The position numbers and the translations under genes are program-made. Shown piece after piece: positions 35,485-46,078 of a DNA stretch of 64,000 bases (the first letter of the stretch is position 1; every line of letters begins with the position of its first letter). The DNA lies in assembly GCF_012489685.1 (NCBI RefSeq), contig NC_080044.1:75130732-75194731 (forward strand), given 5' to 3'. The notes beneath the pieces were generated by a model. It did no database searches, had not been told where the DNA came from, and saw only the letters and a list, made by a program, of their open reading frames with translations. The DNA is from Lotus japonicus. Its lineage: Eukaryota; Streptophyta; Magnoliopsida; Fabales; Fabaceae.

Positions 35485-35889
35485 ATTGGATCATGTAGAA
35501 TAATACTACTCCTATATATATTTTATTAGTATGCTATTTTATAGTATTTTTTTCCTTAACAAGATAGTATATTTTATTGTACTTGGTTTTGAATGAAAAT
35601 TTAATTACCAATCTATGGACTATGGGTAGTGTGGATGATCAAGTGTGTTGTGTGTTGTGCCTATCTCTTAATAGTATTGTAAAATGTAATTTTCACTTTC
35701 ATCATGACTCATGAGGATAATTATCTTATCGGGAGTTATTTTTCATTCACAAGATTCAAACCTGAAACTTCACTGAAAGCTAATTAAGAATGTACCATTA
35801 CAATCAAACACTTATTGGTTTTTTTATAGGTATCAAACACTTATTGGTACTTTAACTATTAATTTAGATGTTCATGAAAGTTTATTTGA

Positions 35890-36008
35890 GTTAGGGGACA
35901 TAAGGGTTAGGGAGAGGAAGATCCAGGGTTCGAATCCTGAAAGAGAAATTTGAAGGGATTTTCTAACTTACTAACAACTAACCACTAACATTTTTTCCTA
36001 TAAAAAAA
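35890..36008 (+). mobile_element. SINE with 16-bp target duplication
   Basis: The body contains a box-B match (GGGTTCGAATCC near 35928) and the A-rich end CCTATAAAAAAAA. It is flanked by a perfect 16-bp direct repeat ATGAAAGTTTATTTGA (35874-35889 and 36009-36024), as left by target-primed reverse transcription. It shares its core and 3' end with copies at 2803-2929 and 7272-7410. Confidence 0.8.
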
Positions 36009-36024
36009 ATGAAAGTTTATTTGA

Positions 36025-38000
36025 AGGTAGATGTTCATGAAAGTTAAACTTATGAAAATGATGATATTGTTTTTCTAAACCAACTTAGGAATCAAAACTT
36101 CTAACAACTTTCTAAAACATATAAAATATAAAGTGTTCAATCATATTTCAACCCACTTGATTTAATTTATGGAAGTGTTTATCAATTACTTATAAGTTTT
36201 TTAGTTTATTTTAATAATTTTTAAATTAGTTTATAAACAACTATTTGTATCTAACATGACCTCTTTTAAGTGTGCTTACACAATTTTTTGTGTTTCAATT
36301 TTTTTTAGAGAAATTGCACTAATTTTTCATTTACATTTATTTTATAAAATGTGTTGTTCTCTCCTCTGTCATATATCACTTAGAATAGTAGAGGAGTGTT
36401 GTTAAAAAAAATAGAATAATAGAGGAGTGTTAAGTATTACAATGACTAGTCTTATGAGAGACTAGTGCAATAATAATAAATCTCATAAGATGTTAGTACA
36501 ACACTTTTAATAAAATAAAGATAATTAGTGTCTTAATAAATAATAGAGAAAAAGAGGTCAGTGCAATAATAAAAAAAAATCGGAAGAAGTTAGCTTATAA
36601 GACATAACCACTTAACCGATTATTTCTAAAGAAATGATGTTGTGATTGTGTAAAAGTGTGAATTATATATTTTATAGATCATACGTAAACTAGAAATTAA
36701 TTTCCATTTCATTAAAATTATATATAATATTTATATTTAAATTATACATTTTTTATAAATAAAAAAAATTGTTTCTTAAGTTCCTTTTTTTTAATAGTTG
36801 AAACAAGTGCGTACACATGAGTAGTTATTAAAAGTAATTATTAAAAAACAGAAACAAATAGACTCTATCTCTTAACTAAGTTGTGTTTCTTTTAACTAGA
36901 TTTTTTTTTGAGAAAAGAAGTTGAATTTATTGATATAGCTGAAAGAACCATGAGAACATTCCTCTCATGTAGAAGAGATACAAAATAAAGAAAAAGCTGC
37001 CAACTTAGAAAAAGGGTGGAAAAATAAGCAATGGAGTGAGAAAACTAATCTTTTATCTAGATTTTAATATTCTCTTTTTATCTTTTATAAATTTATATGG
37101 TTCTGATTTCCGTTTTTGTCAATTTTTGTCTATATTTTTGGTGGCTATCCTATTATTTTGGGATAAGTGGTGAGGGGGGAAGATTTGGAGTTAGTGATTG
37201 TAGTAGTCTGTGGTCATCTGAGTGTGTCGATAAATTGGTCCAATACAAACAAGCAGTGGCCATCAAACTAATGGTAAACAAAACCAATATCTTCTCTTCA
37301 GGTAATGTAGCATCGTTTTTGTAAGAACACCTTATATTTTAATGTATACATCATTGATTGCCTTGGTAAACAAAACTAATCTCTTCAGGTCGAATCATGA
37401 TGTTATCACATGCAAAGTTCAGATTGGCAATCTAATGTTTAAATTATTCAATTATTATCAGTATGTATTAAATAAATTAAATTGTCAAAATCTTTGTCAA
37501 GAGAGATCAATATAAAATTTTAAAAGACAGTGTTATATAACATGAGAGTTATAATTTATCAATTTGATTGAATTAAGATATGTCCTCACAATTTATGGGT
37601 TGAAATAGGCTTGATTTGACTAAACTTCACGTAAATGTAAGCCAACTGTGACAGGTGGCCGCGACGGTCAATGTCGTCCCTCTAGCAGAGACGAAAACCG
37701 AACGTTAGCCATAATATGCGTGCCTAATTTGAAAGTTTTTGAAAGTTACGCCGGTGAGAGATCAAAATCAAACCGCGACTAAAATTCAGGGATAAAAATG
37801 TTTGAGACATAAATTTACTAACTATATATATACTAATGGTATAGATATATAGTAAAAACGAGAATACAAGTTTGAATTATAGATAAACATATGTTGGAAG
37901 AGATATGCAACCGTTTTCCGAGCAAGATGATGAAATGTCAAATATCGAAAGATAAAAACTAATAATATAAAGATGTTTTACATACAAAGGCATTAAATCA
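36025..38000. other. Gene-free AT-rich spacer
   Basis: I see no gene. Near 36899-37015 the minus strand ends in an A-run after ATAAATTCAACTTCTTTTC, possibly a LINE 3' end (weak). A short GC-richer patch at 37640-37700 is unexplained. Confidence 0.5.
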
Positions 38001-38366
38001 TAGGCAGAGACTATTTGCGCCCCCTTTTTTGCTAAGTCCGCCATCCCCAAACACGCGAAAAGACTAAAATACCCTTCAGTAATTTAAATTTAAAAAAAAA
38101 AAACTACCTTATCTCTACAAACCCTCCCCCCTCTTTCAACCGTATACCATCTTCCTCTCCCACCCAATTTCAAAAGTTTCAACCCTCACAAAATCAAGTC
38201 TCTCAAACCCACAACCAAGTCAAGAAGAGGAAGAGAAAGGAGGACAACCAGTAAGAAGAAGAAGTAAGAAGAAGAAGTTGAAGTAGAAGAGGAAGAAGGA
38301 GACCAAGTCAAGAAGGAGTAACCCACAAAATACAACAACAACCCATAACCCACAAGAAGAACAACA

Positions 38367-40805
38367 ATGTAAGTTATTTCTTACAAGTTTTCGAGGCTTA
38401 GGTTGTATTTCGTGTTAAATTTCAGTCCCTCGATTTGATTCTGCAATGGGAGGAGGTTTCGTGACTTTCCCGCACTCTAAACCGCGGACAGGTTTTATGG
38501 CTACCGCATGTTTAAGTGCGGTACGCCTGTCAAATCTTTTATACCTACCGCATGTTTAAGTGCGGTACGCCTGTCAAATCTTTTATACCTACCGCAAGTT
38601 TAAGTGCGGTTAGCCTGTCAAATCTTTTATACCTACCGCAAGTTTAAGTGCGGTTAGCCTGTCAATTTTTTTTTAATTCTCTCTGAATTTTCTCTGAATG
38701 TTTATAAATTATTTTTTATGTTAGCAAACTGTTGTTTATGTTAATAAACTGTTGTTTATGTTAATAAATTGTTGTGCATGAGTATTAATTTTTGTATTTT
38801 TAATTTTCAGGCCTCCTAGGAAAACTGCCCGTGTTGTTGGTCCTTCTACTGAACCTACTGCTCCACGGGATCGTAGCTCCACTCATGCTTCTAACCGCAA
38901 ACGGTCAGAAGAGGCTAATAGAGGAAGGGGTAGAGGAAGGGGTCGAGGAAGGGGTAGAGGAAGGGGTAGGAATGCTGAACAAGAGCCTGCTGTACAGGAT
39001 CAGCAGGATGATGAGATTATGGCTGATCAGCCGGATGATGACACTGAGGCGGAGGAGGAGACTAGTGGTGAGGAGGAGACTAGTGGTGAGGAGGAGGCTG
39101 AGGAGGATGTCGGTGCTGACCTCGAGGCGGAGTTTGATGAGGAGTCTGGTGATGAGGACGATGAGAACAGGTTGTGGTATGAGGGAGATCCGTTTGACCT
39201 TTGCTTGTTGACTAAGTATGGCGAACATATAGCTCGTGACATATGGAGGTCATACAAGCGGCCAAATTATGAGACTAGAGGTGTGCTCAAGACCTATAAT
39301 CATGGGAGGATGTGTCATCCTGTAGTCCATCATGCTCGGTACATAAGGAGTGCGATGCATAATGCAGGTTTGCGGTGGGTGATGAAATGCACAAGCCCGA
39401 GTGTTGACCAGAGCATTATTTCTGCTTTTGTTGAGCGATGGCATCCTGAGACGTCATCTTTCCACTTACCCTGGGGGGAAATGACGATCACACTTGAAGA
39501 TGTCTCAGCATTACTCCACTTGCCCGTAGAGGGTGAGTTCTTCTCCTTTGGTAACCCGACTAGGGAAGAGGCGGCTCCTGCGGTTGCTCAGTTACTTGAT
39601 GTGGACATTGAGCTTGTGATGGAGGAGTTTGATGCTTGTAGGGGTCCATCTCTTCGCTTTAGCTTTCTCCAAGCTATTGTGGAGAAACACGTAGAGGCCA
39701 ACAATGAAGTTCCTGCATGCCGAGCTTATATGCTGCGGTTGATTGGCATGACCCTTTTCTGTGACAAGAGCAACACATATATTGGTGCTGTGTATTTGTC
39801 TCTGTTTGAAGATGTTGAGAATGCATCAAGGTGGAATTGGGGAGCTGCCACTTTGGCTTACTTGTATGGTCAGCTCGGGGAGGCCAGTAGGAACGGTGCT
39901 AAGTCTGTTGCTGGTTATTTATCTCTTCTGCAGGTATTGTTATTTCTTTCTAATTATTGTTAAAACGTTTGTTGTTAAATAATTAGCATCATACTTTGGC
40001 ATTTTCTCTTTTGCAATCATGGGTGTTTGCCCACTTCCCCGGATCATTGTTTGAGCGCAGGGACAACCCTGCCTACACACCAGACAGGCCCGTTGCACTA
40101 ACTTGGGAGGCGCTTCGAGGGACTACTGAGGTTGCGCAGAAGAGGATGAACCTGGATACGTTTCCGGCCAGTTCTGTGATTTGGAGACCTTATGTAGAGC
40201 ACTATGATCACTGGCCCTTCCCTCAGGTTGCCTTGTATAGGGGATTTATCAGGCATGCCGGGATGATATTCCCATACCTCCCAGATCGAGTCATCAGGCA
40301 GTTTGGCCGGATCCAGTATGTGCCAGATCCCCCACCATCGTCAGTTACGTGCCGGGAGTGTGATCGTCGATTTGCGCACTTGAATGATCACATTTGCCAT
40401 CTGTCGGAAGAAGCTGCTTTCCCTTTTCAGACCACTGGCGAATACACTCCTTGGTATATCAAGGTCTCACACCCTTACATGGTCTCAGATGAGTACAAAG
40501 GCGACCGCTTCGCATTTCTAGAGGTACTGACACTTGTTTTTGCCATGTGGCTTACATTACGATTATGTGTATGCCTATGTGTATATTGACCTTATTTATT
40601 GTCATTTCAGAGCCAGTTTGCGGAGCTTGCGTTGTACTCTGGCATTGCGGTTGATCCGACGACAGATGGATCGCCCCCGCCGGGTTCACCGATGTGGGAT
40701 GTGGTGCACAATATGCATACCATCATCGAGGGAGCAGTGCACGGGAGGGGAAGAAAGATTAGGGGACGGGACTCGGGAGCTGGGCCTTCAAATTCTGGGC
40801 GTTAG
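38367..40805 (+). CDS. Plant mobile domain (PMD) protein, MAIN-like
   Basis: The ATG appears to be split: AT at 38367-38368, then donor GTAAGT; exon 2 begins with G at 38811 and continues in frame (PPRKTARVV...) to 39933. The next segment is in frame from 39985 or 40017 to 40523, and the last is 40611-40805. The N-terminus has an Arg-Gly run and a long acidic stretch. The body matches the plant mobile domain of MAIN/MAIL proteins and transposon relatives (WHPETSSFHLPWGEMTITLE, then ALLHLPVEG). The domain occurs in host genes and in Mutator-like and Gypsy elements; here the context points to a transposon gene. The second intron has no AG at the expected junction, so the third exon start is uncertain. 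Confidence 0.75.
38503..38666 (+). repeat. 44-bp hairpin tandem repeat, 4 units, in PMD intron 1
   Basis: Units start at 38503, 38547, 38591 and 38635. Each holds ACCGCA(T/A)GTTTAAGTGCGG(T), an imperfect palindrome, followed by a constant spacer (GCCTGTCAAATCTTTTATAC). The first two units share one variant and the last two another, as expected from stepwise duplication. Confidence 0.9.
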
Positions 40806-41160
40806 ATTTAGGGACCTTTGTACTTTTATTTTGTTGGATAATGATGTTGTTTAATGTTGTTTAATTTCGGGTCTTTTGTTATGTGTTTTGTTGGATAAAG
40901 CATCTATGTGTGTTTGTTGGATAATTTCGGATCTTCTGTTATGTTTAGTTGGATAGTGCAACTATGTGTTTGTTGGATAATTTCAGATATTTTGTTATGT
41001 GTTGTTGGATAATTTGTTTAGCATCATACATTCATGTTATCACTGGCCCAAATGTTATGGTTAGAAATATAGTGAGATACATTGGTTCTATTAATGGGGA
41101 ATGGTTATATGAACCAAAATTGGGAATGGTTATATGAACCAAAAATTTTCTGCCAAAAAA
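40806..41160. other. 3' flank of the PMD gene
   Basis: T/G-rich sequence with a loosely repeated GTTGGATAAT...TTTTGTTATGTG motif (about four copies between 40830 and 41010). This is probably 3'UTR and decayed tandem repeat. No gene seen. Confidence 0.5.
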
Positions 41161-41545
41161 TCACCTACCGCAGTTATAAGTGCGGACAGGGTGAAAATAT
41201 AAACACCTCCGCAGTTATAACCACGGGAAATTGGTTCTATTAATGAGGCTTACAGTACCTCTTACAGATGCGTCATGACCTACCGCAGTTATAAGTGCGG
41301 ACAGGATGAAAATAAAAACACCTCCGCAGTTATAACCACGGGAAATTGGTTCTATTAATGAGGCTTACAATACCTCTTACAGATGCGTCATGACCTACCG
41401 CAGTTATAAGTGCGGACAGGATGAAAATAAAAAAACCTCCGCAGTTATAACCACGGGAAATTGGTTCTATTAATGAGGCTTACAGTACCTCTTACAGATG
41501 CGTCATGACCTACCGCAGTTATAAGTGCGGACAGGATGAAAATTA
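41161..41545 (+). repeat. 115-bp tandem repeat with hairpin motifs, 3 units plus a part
   Basis: Units start near 41167, 41282, 41397 and 41512. Each has CCGCAGTTATAAGTGCGG (imperfect palindrome) and a second motif, CCGCAGTTATAACCACGGG, about 35 bp later. Units differ by only a few bases. The array lies between the 3' ends of the two convergent genes. Confidence 0.9.
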
Positions 41546-41714
41546 ATGACAGTTATAACAGAGGCATGCACAGACTGATTTCCTGACAGTTATAACAATC
41601 CAGAGGCATCACAAGCTTTTTAAGGAGACATTTATAAAGTTCAAAGTAATCATCTGTTACACGCATATAAATTACAAGCAATTCGTTACAAAACAACTTA
41701 ATGATCCAACATAA

Positions 41715-42181
41715 TTAATCATCACTAAGGTCAATAATATCATCACTACATCCTCCATTTTTTTGTTTCAGATAAGCCGCGTATTCTTCAATGCGCTCTT
41801 TGTAAGGCTCTTCCCATTTTCTTGCATCCGGGTGACAGTTGTATGCCCACAAGTGAGCTGTGGTCGGCATTGGATGGCCTTCACGAAGAGTAACCTACAA
41901 GCAAAGAAGAGTATAAGCATAAAAGTATAAGGTTTTACATATACGTATTATGAAGGATAAAGGATAAGGATTTACCCCAACGAAATGATCTTTATTGACA
42001 AGCACAATCGGCATGAATTTGTGTTCTTCCACTAGGTCCGCCTTTCCCTTTAACGGATAAAAAGTGTTGCATCCGGTATTAGCAATAGTCAACACTATGA
42101 ACTTATATGTTGTGGAAATAAGGTAGGCCATATTTGGTATCATCATCCACTTGTCTTCACCTACGGGCTTAGTATCCTTAA
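41715..42181 (-). pseudogene. Transposase-OTU gene, 3' part (split by Sirevirus)
   Basis: Coding runs from the Sirevirus border (42176 downward, in phase) to 41976, then an intron with a GTAAAT donor, then 41894-41715 with the stop. It supplies the second half of the OTU-like cysteine protease domain, including IVLVNKDHFVGV with the presumed catalytic His, and a short acidic tail (DDIIDLSDD). The first half lies at 51865-54390. Apart from the insertion and the 5-bp duplication TTAAG (minus strand), I see no stop or frameshift here. Confidence 0.75.
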
Positions 42182-43057
42182 TGATATTCAGGTTCCCTCT
42201 GATACGATTGTCCTGCACGATGCTAAGACAAGAGGTTCGACAATCGCTTAACAATAAAACAGAACTTAACAACAAAACAATAACACTCAGAAGTTGTTCA
42301 CCCAGTTCAGTGAAAACTTTCACCTACGTCTGGAGGGTTTGCACCCAAAGAAAGGAAATCCACTATCTCAAGATTCAGGAATTACAGACACTCATGAACG
42401 ACTCAGTTCATAGTTCACTTCCTAATCTACCCAGTGTATTTCTACTTAGAATCCCAACCTAAGTATGAGAGCCCCTCTCACTTTCTCTCAATCACTGCCA
42501 CAATGATTGGTGAACACAATGAACAAGTAAAGTTTGAACGCAATCAAACAACACATAACCTCTCTTTGCTTTATAGAATCAGTGAGCAAAGACAGATTCA
42601 CAACTAACACAGGACGAAGCACAATAACAAATCCTAAAACTCTTAATCTCTCTTTCAGCTTCGGTTCTCTTCACGTTTTAGGTCTTCATCCTTTTATAGA
42701 CTTCAGCAGCGGTAGCATGGGCTTTAGGGTTAGCACGGGCTGAAGAAACAGATTCCAATAACAGCAATTTGAAAACGCAATCTTGATAGATTCGGTTTCT
42801 TATTGCACAAGTAAAGATAGAAATCAATCTTTTAACAAAGATTGTTTCAACAAATAACAACCCAACAACTAAAACCCTTTTGGAATAGTTACTTGCTCCT
42901 CAAGTAACTCAAAAACATATCTTCAGCAAATCTTCAGAAGGCCCATAACAGAAACACAAGCTGAGGACTGATGTCCTAGCTTCACGAGGTCAGATGCCAC
43001 GGCATCTGCTTCGACAATCAGTTGTTTTGACAAAATGCAAGGCAACATGTTCCAACA
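42182..43057 (-). repeat. 3' LTR of the Sirevirus
   Basis: The minus strand begins TGTTGGAACATGTTGCC and ends CCTGAATATCA. It is collinear with the 5' LTR at a constant offset of 8,807 bp. Confidence 0.95.
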
Positions 43058-43069
43058 ATCTCCCCCTTT
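43058..43069 (-). other. Polypurine tract adjoining the 3' LTR
   Basis: The minus strand reads AAAGGGGGAGAT directly before TGTTGG. Similar tracts lie at about 43127-43138, 43144-43152 and 43941-43953. Multiple polypurine tracts are described for Sireviruses. Confidence 0.8.
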
Positions 43070-43439
43070 GTCAAATTTTGTCTAAAACAACTCACAATCA
43101 GAGAGGATAAAAACTAGAGAAAAAACTCTCCCCCTTAGTCAGAACTCCCCCTCAAACAAACGCATCTACACAACCCACTATCATACTTCAGAAGGCATAG
43201 TCGGAACAAAACACTTTAGCAGCACAAACACACAACCAGAGGTACAATCAGCCTTAGCACATGATAACATCAAAATGGATCAGTTTGAACATCATCGTAT
43301 CAGAAATACTACCAACAGAAGTACTGCTCATCAGAGGCAACATTTCAGAAACAAACATAGCCATCGTCTTGAACTTGTCTTCAGACCAGAGCTAACACTA
43401 TCAGAACACACATAGCACAGTAGAAACAGAAGCAACTTC

Positions 43440-43930
43440 TCACAACTTCTGAGAACATGAACATCTGAACCAAAACAAACTTCTGATCTGCGAACATCTG
43501 AACAAAAACAACTTCTGATCTGCGAACATCTGAACAAAACAAACTTCTGAACAAAAACAAACTTCTGATCTAAAACATCTTCTGAACTAAAACATCTTCT
43601 GATCTGCGAACATCTGAACAGAACAAACTTCTGAACAAAAACAACTTCTGATCTGCGAACATCTGAACAAAACAAACTTCTGAACAAAAACAAACTTCTG
43701 ATCTAAAACATCTTCTGATCTAAAACATCTTCTGAACTAAAACATCTTCTGATCTGCGAACATCTGAACAGAACAAACTTCTGAACAAAAACAAACTTCT
43801 GATCTAAAACATCTTCTGAACTAAAACATCTTCTGAACTGAAACATCTGAACAGAACCAACTTCTGAACCTCAAACTTCTGAACATAAACAACTTCTGAA
43901 CCACAAAACTGCTCAAAAACAAATTTCTTC
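43440..43930 (-). repeat. Irregular tandem repeat upstream of the Sirevirus 3' LTR
   Basis: Units built from AACTTCTGATCTGCGAACATCTGAACAAA-type modules of about 17-35 bp are permuted many times between the env-like stop and the LTR. Spacers and units vary and nothing suggests coding. Confidence 0.85.
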
Positions 43931-44011
43931 TGATCAAACTACTCCCCCTTTTTAGCACAAATTTGCAAAGGGTGCATCCAAAACAAAAGACAAGATCAAA
44001 ATCAAAGCAAA

Positions 44012-46075
44012 CTATGCTTCAGAACCGGACTTTTCCTTGGAACCTTCGGCACTTCTCTCTGTACTTGCTTCAGATCCTTCCTCCTCGTCGCTTTGTTCAA
44101 CATCTTGACGTTCTTCTTCTTGTAACTTGAGTAGCAACGCATCAACTTTGAGCTTCCTGGCAGTACTCACCCGGATTGTTTCTTGTAAAGCCTTGGAGAC
44201 TTCCAGTAATTCAACAATTATGGCCTTAGTGTCAGATGCAGTCACAGTAGGCGCAGATGCTTTGCTAGTTGGTAAGGCAATGTCGAGAACATGTGGGTCC
44301 ATAAACAAACGTTGATCCAAAGTGATTGGAACACCACAAGACATAGCCACATCATCAGCTCTGAGAATCTGAGGATGTTGCTTCAGAATGATCTCAGTAA
44401 GAAGTGATGGAAACGAAACAGGCAGCTTCACAGCACAAGTATCAGCATGCTTCAATGTCTGCTCAAACACAAAAGTTCCAAAATCAAAATCAATAGACTT
44501 GCCTATCCGATAGATTAATTTGGCAAGCGTTGCAGAAACTCCAGAAGTATGCTGAGTAGGAACCCAATTCACAGCACCAATCCTGTTAAGAATAGCATAC
44601 TTCACACTCAGATTTCCAGTAGAGAGCAGCTTCTTGCTAGGCCACTTCTTCACATAACCAGCGCTAAGTTCCTTGGCCACAACATCCATGGACACTTCTT
44701 CATCAACAAAGGCAATAGCACTTCTGCCAAGTGCTTGATTGATCACAGCAGGTGAGAACACAACACATTCAGCTCTCACATAGACTTTCCTGAATTCTGC
44801 ACTATCAAGACGTCCCACATCAACAGAGAGATTTACCAAGAACTCTCTCACAAGCCTCTCATAGCACCTACCAACATTCTGAATAGTCTTCATCAGACCT
44901 GCTTTCTCAATAAGTGCAATAACATCTATACATTCAAGAACATCAGAGCCAACTTCCCTTTCCTTGGCCATTCTCCTCTTGCAAACAAACTTCCACTTCT
45001 GAACATTCTCTTCTAAGTGAAAAGACACTCTATCAATAGGAACGGCAGGAACATTCTGAGGAATACGCTTACCAGAAAACTTCTTTTTCTCAGAAGATCG
45101 AATGTTCTGAACACCGACTTCAACATCTGATTCAGAGTCTTCAACGTCAACTGGAGTCTTCCTCTTCTTCTTCTCAGTGGGAGTCTTGTCTTCCTTTTGC
45201 TTTCCCTTACTCTTCACACTAGCCTGTCGGGACTTGTAGGTTATAGGTGAAGACTTGGATTTCTTTGATGGAGTAGGAGTGACTTCAGGAGAAGAAACCC
45301 TTCTTTTCTTCTTCATCCTCGCAGCAACACTATCAGCAACGGACTCAGTCAGAGGAACATCATCAGAAGCATCATCAGAGATGTTCTGAACAGAGGCTGG
45401 AGCCTGGTTTGGCTCTTCAGAATTGGTACCCTCAGAGTTACCATTCTTTGGATCAGCATCCTTTGAAGAGGATGACACAGAGATGTCTGGCTGGGCAGCA
45501 TTGCCTGAATCTTCATGAGAAGTGGAATCCTTTCCAGAATTTTCTTGAGCAGAACTTTCCTTAGACCTGGATGTCTCAACATTAGGTACAACATCAGGCA
45601 CAGTAGAATCTTCATCATTGATCTCCTCTTCGTTAGGAACAATTGGGGCTTTGCTGTTCTTGACCTGTGATTCGTAGACCTTACACGTTGGGTTTTTTGA
45701 TCGCATCTTCTTGAAGACTTTCTTGGACACAGAAGATGGTTGAGAAGTATCACTCTTCAAACCCATACACTTGACTCCTTTTGCAGTTCTCTCAATCTTA
45801 GCCTTGACAGATTCCTTCCTTCCTGAGCTTTGAGACATGATGAATCGAGAGTAAATACAAACAGAGTACAGAACAATGAGCACAACTTTCAGATGAACGA
45901 TGATAAGTCTTGAAAAAGATAGATGCACAAGCGGTTGAGAGAACACAATTTGACCGTTGAAGGTAGTTATAGGATAAGCGAACCATGAAGTAACCTTCTC
46001 TCTGCTGATGTCACAACGGCAGTTAATGATGAACAAAAATAAACTAGCCGTTGACACATATGGACACGCTAATTG
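44012..46075 (-). CDS. Env-like ORF2 of the Sirevirus
   Basis: About 687 codons in the same frame as gag-pol, directly after a single UAG at 46076-46078. No ATG occurs before the internal Met of MSQSSGRKES, so expression may depend on readthrough. The N-terminal part after that Met is Lys/Ser-rich, then highly charged with acidic and basic runs (RMKKKRRVSSPE, KGKQKEDKTPTEKKKRK). A conserved-looking C-terminal half follows, ending in an acidic coil. SIRE-type elements carry an env-like gene at this place. No convincing fusion-protein features are visible, and the role is unproved. Confidence 0.8.
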   Translation of the reverse strand, partial: QLACPYVSTASLFLFIINCRCDISREKVTSWFAYPITTFNGQIVFSQPLVHLSFSRLIIVHLKVVLIVLYSVCIYSRFIMSQSSGRKESVKAKIERTAKGVKCMGLKSDTSQPSSVSKKVFKKMRSKNPTCKVYESQVKNSKAPIVPNEEEINDEDSTVPDVVPNVETSRSKESSAQENSGKDSTSHEDSGNAAQPDISVSSSSKDADPKNGNSEGTNSEEPNQAPASVQNISDDASDDVPLTESVADSVAARMKKKRRVSSPEVTPTPSKKSKSSPITYKSRQASVKSKGKQKEDKTPTEKKKRKTPVDVEDSESDVEVGVQNIRSSEKKKFSGKRIPQNVPAVPIDRVSFHLEENVQKWKFVCKRRMAKEREVGSDVLECIDVIALIEKAGLMKTIQNVGRCYERLVREFLVNLSVDVGRLDSAEFRKVYVRAECVVFSPAVINQALGRSAIAFVDEEVSMDVVAKELSAGYVKKWPSKKLLSTGNLSVKYAILNRIGAVNWVPTQHTSGVSATLAKLIYRIGKSIDFDFGTFVFEQTLKHADTCAVKLPVSFPSLLTEIILKQHPQILRADDVAMSCGVPITLDQRLFMDPHVLDIALPTSKASAPTVTASDTKAIIVELLEVSKALQETIRVSTARKLKVDALLLKLQEEERQDVEQSDEEEGSEASTERSAEGSKEKSGSEA

Positions 46076-46078
46076 CTA
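46070..46078 (-). promoter_or_regulatory. Readthrough-type stop context UAG-CAA-UUA
   Basis: The gag-pol stop and next two codons read TAG CAA TTA on the minus strand. This fits the consensus UAG-CAR-YYA known from tobacco mosaic virus, and suppression of the corresponding stop is reported for soybean SIRE1. The env-like frame continues in the same phase. Confidence 0.75.

Noticed and set aside
38905..39228. Minus-strand open frame over the PMD N-terminus
   Set aside because: It is the antisense shadow of the Arg-Gly and acidic repeats of the PMD gene.
43440..43930. Dense short repeats that could look like a CRISPR or satellite array
   Set aside because: They are permuted modules within the Sirevirus 3' region, not unique spacers, and the same place in the retrotransposon explains them.
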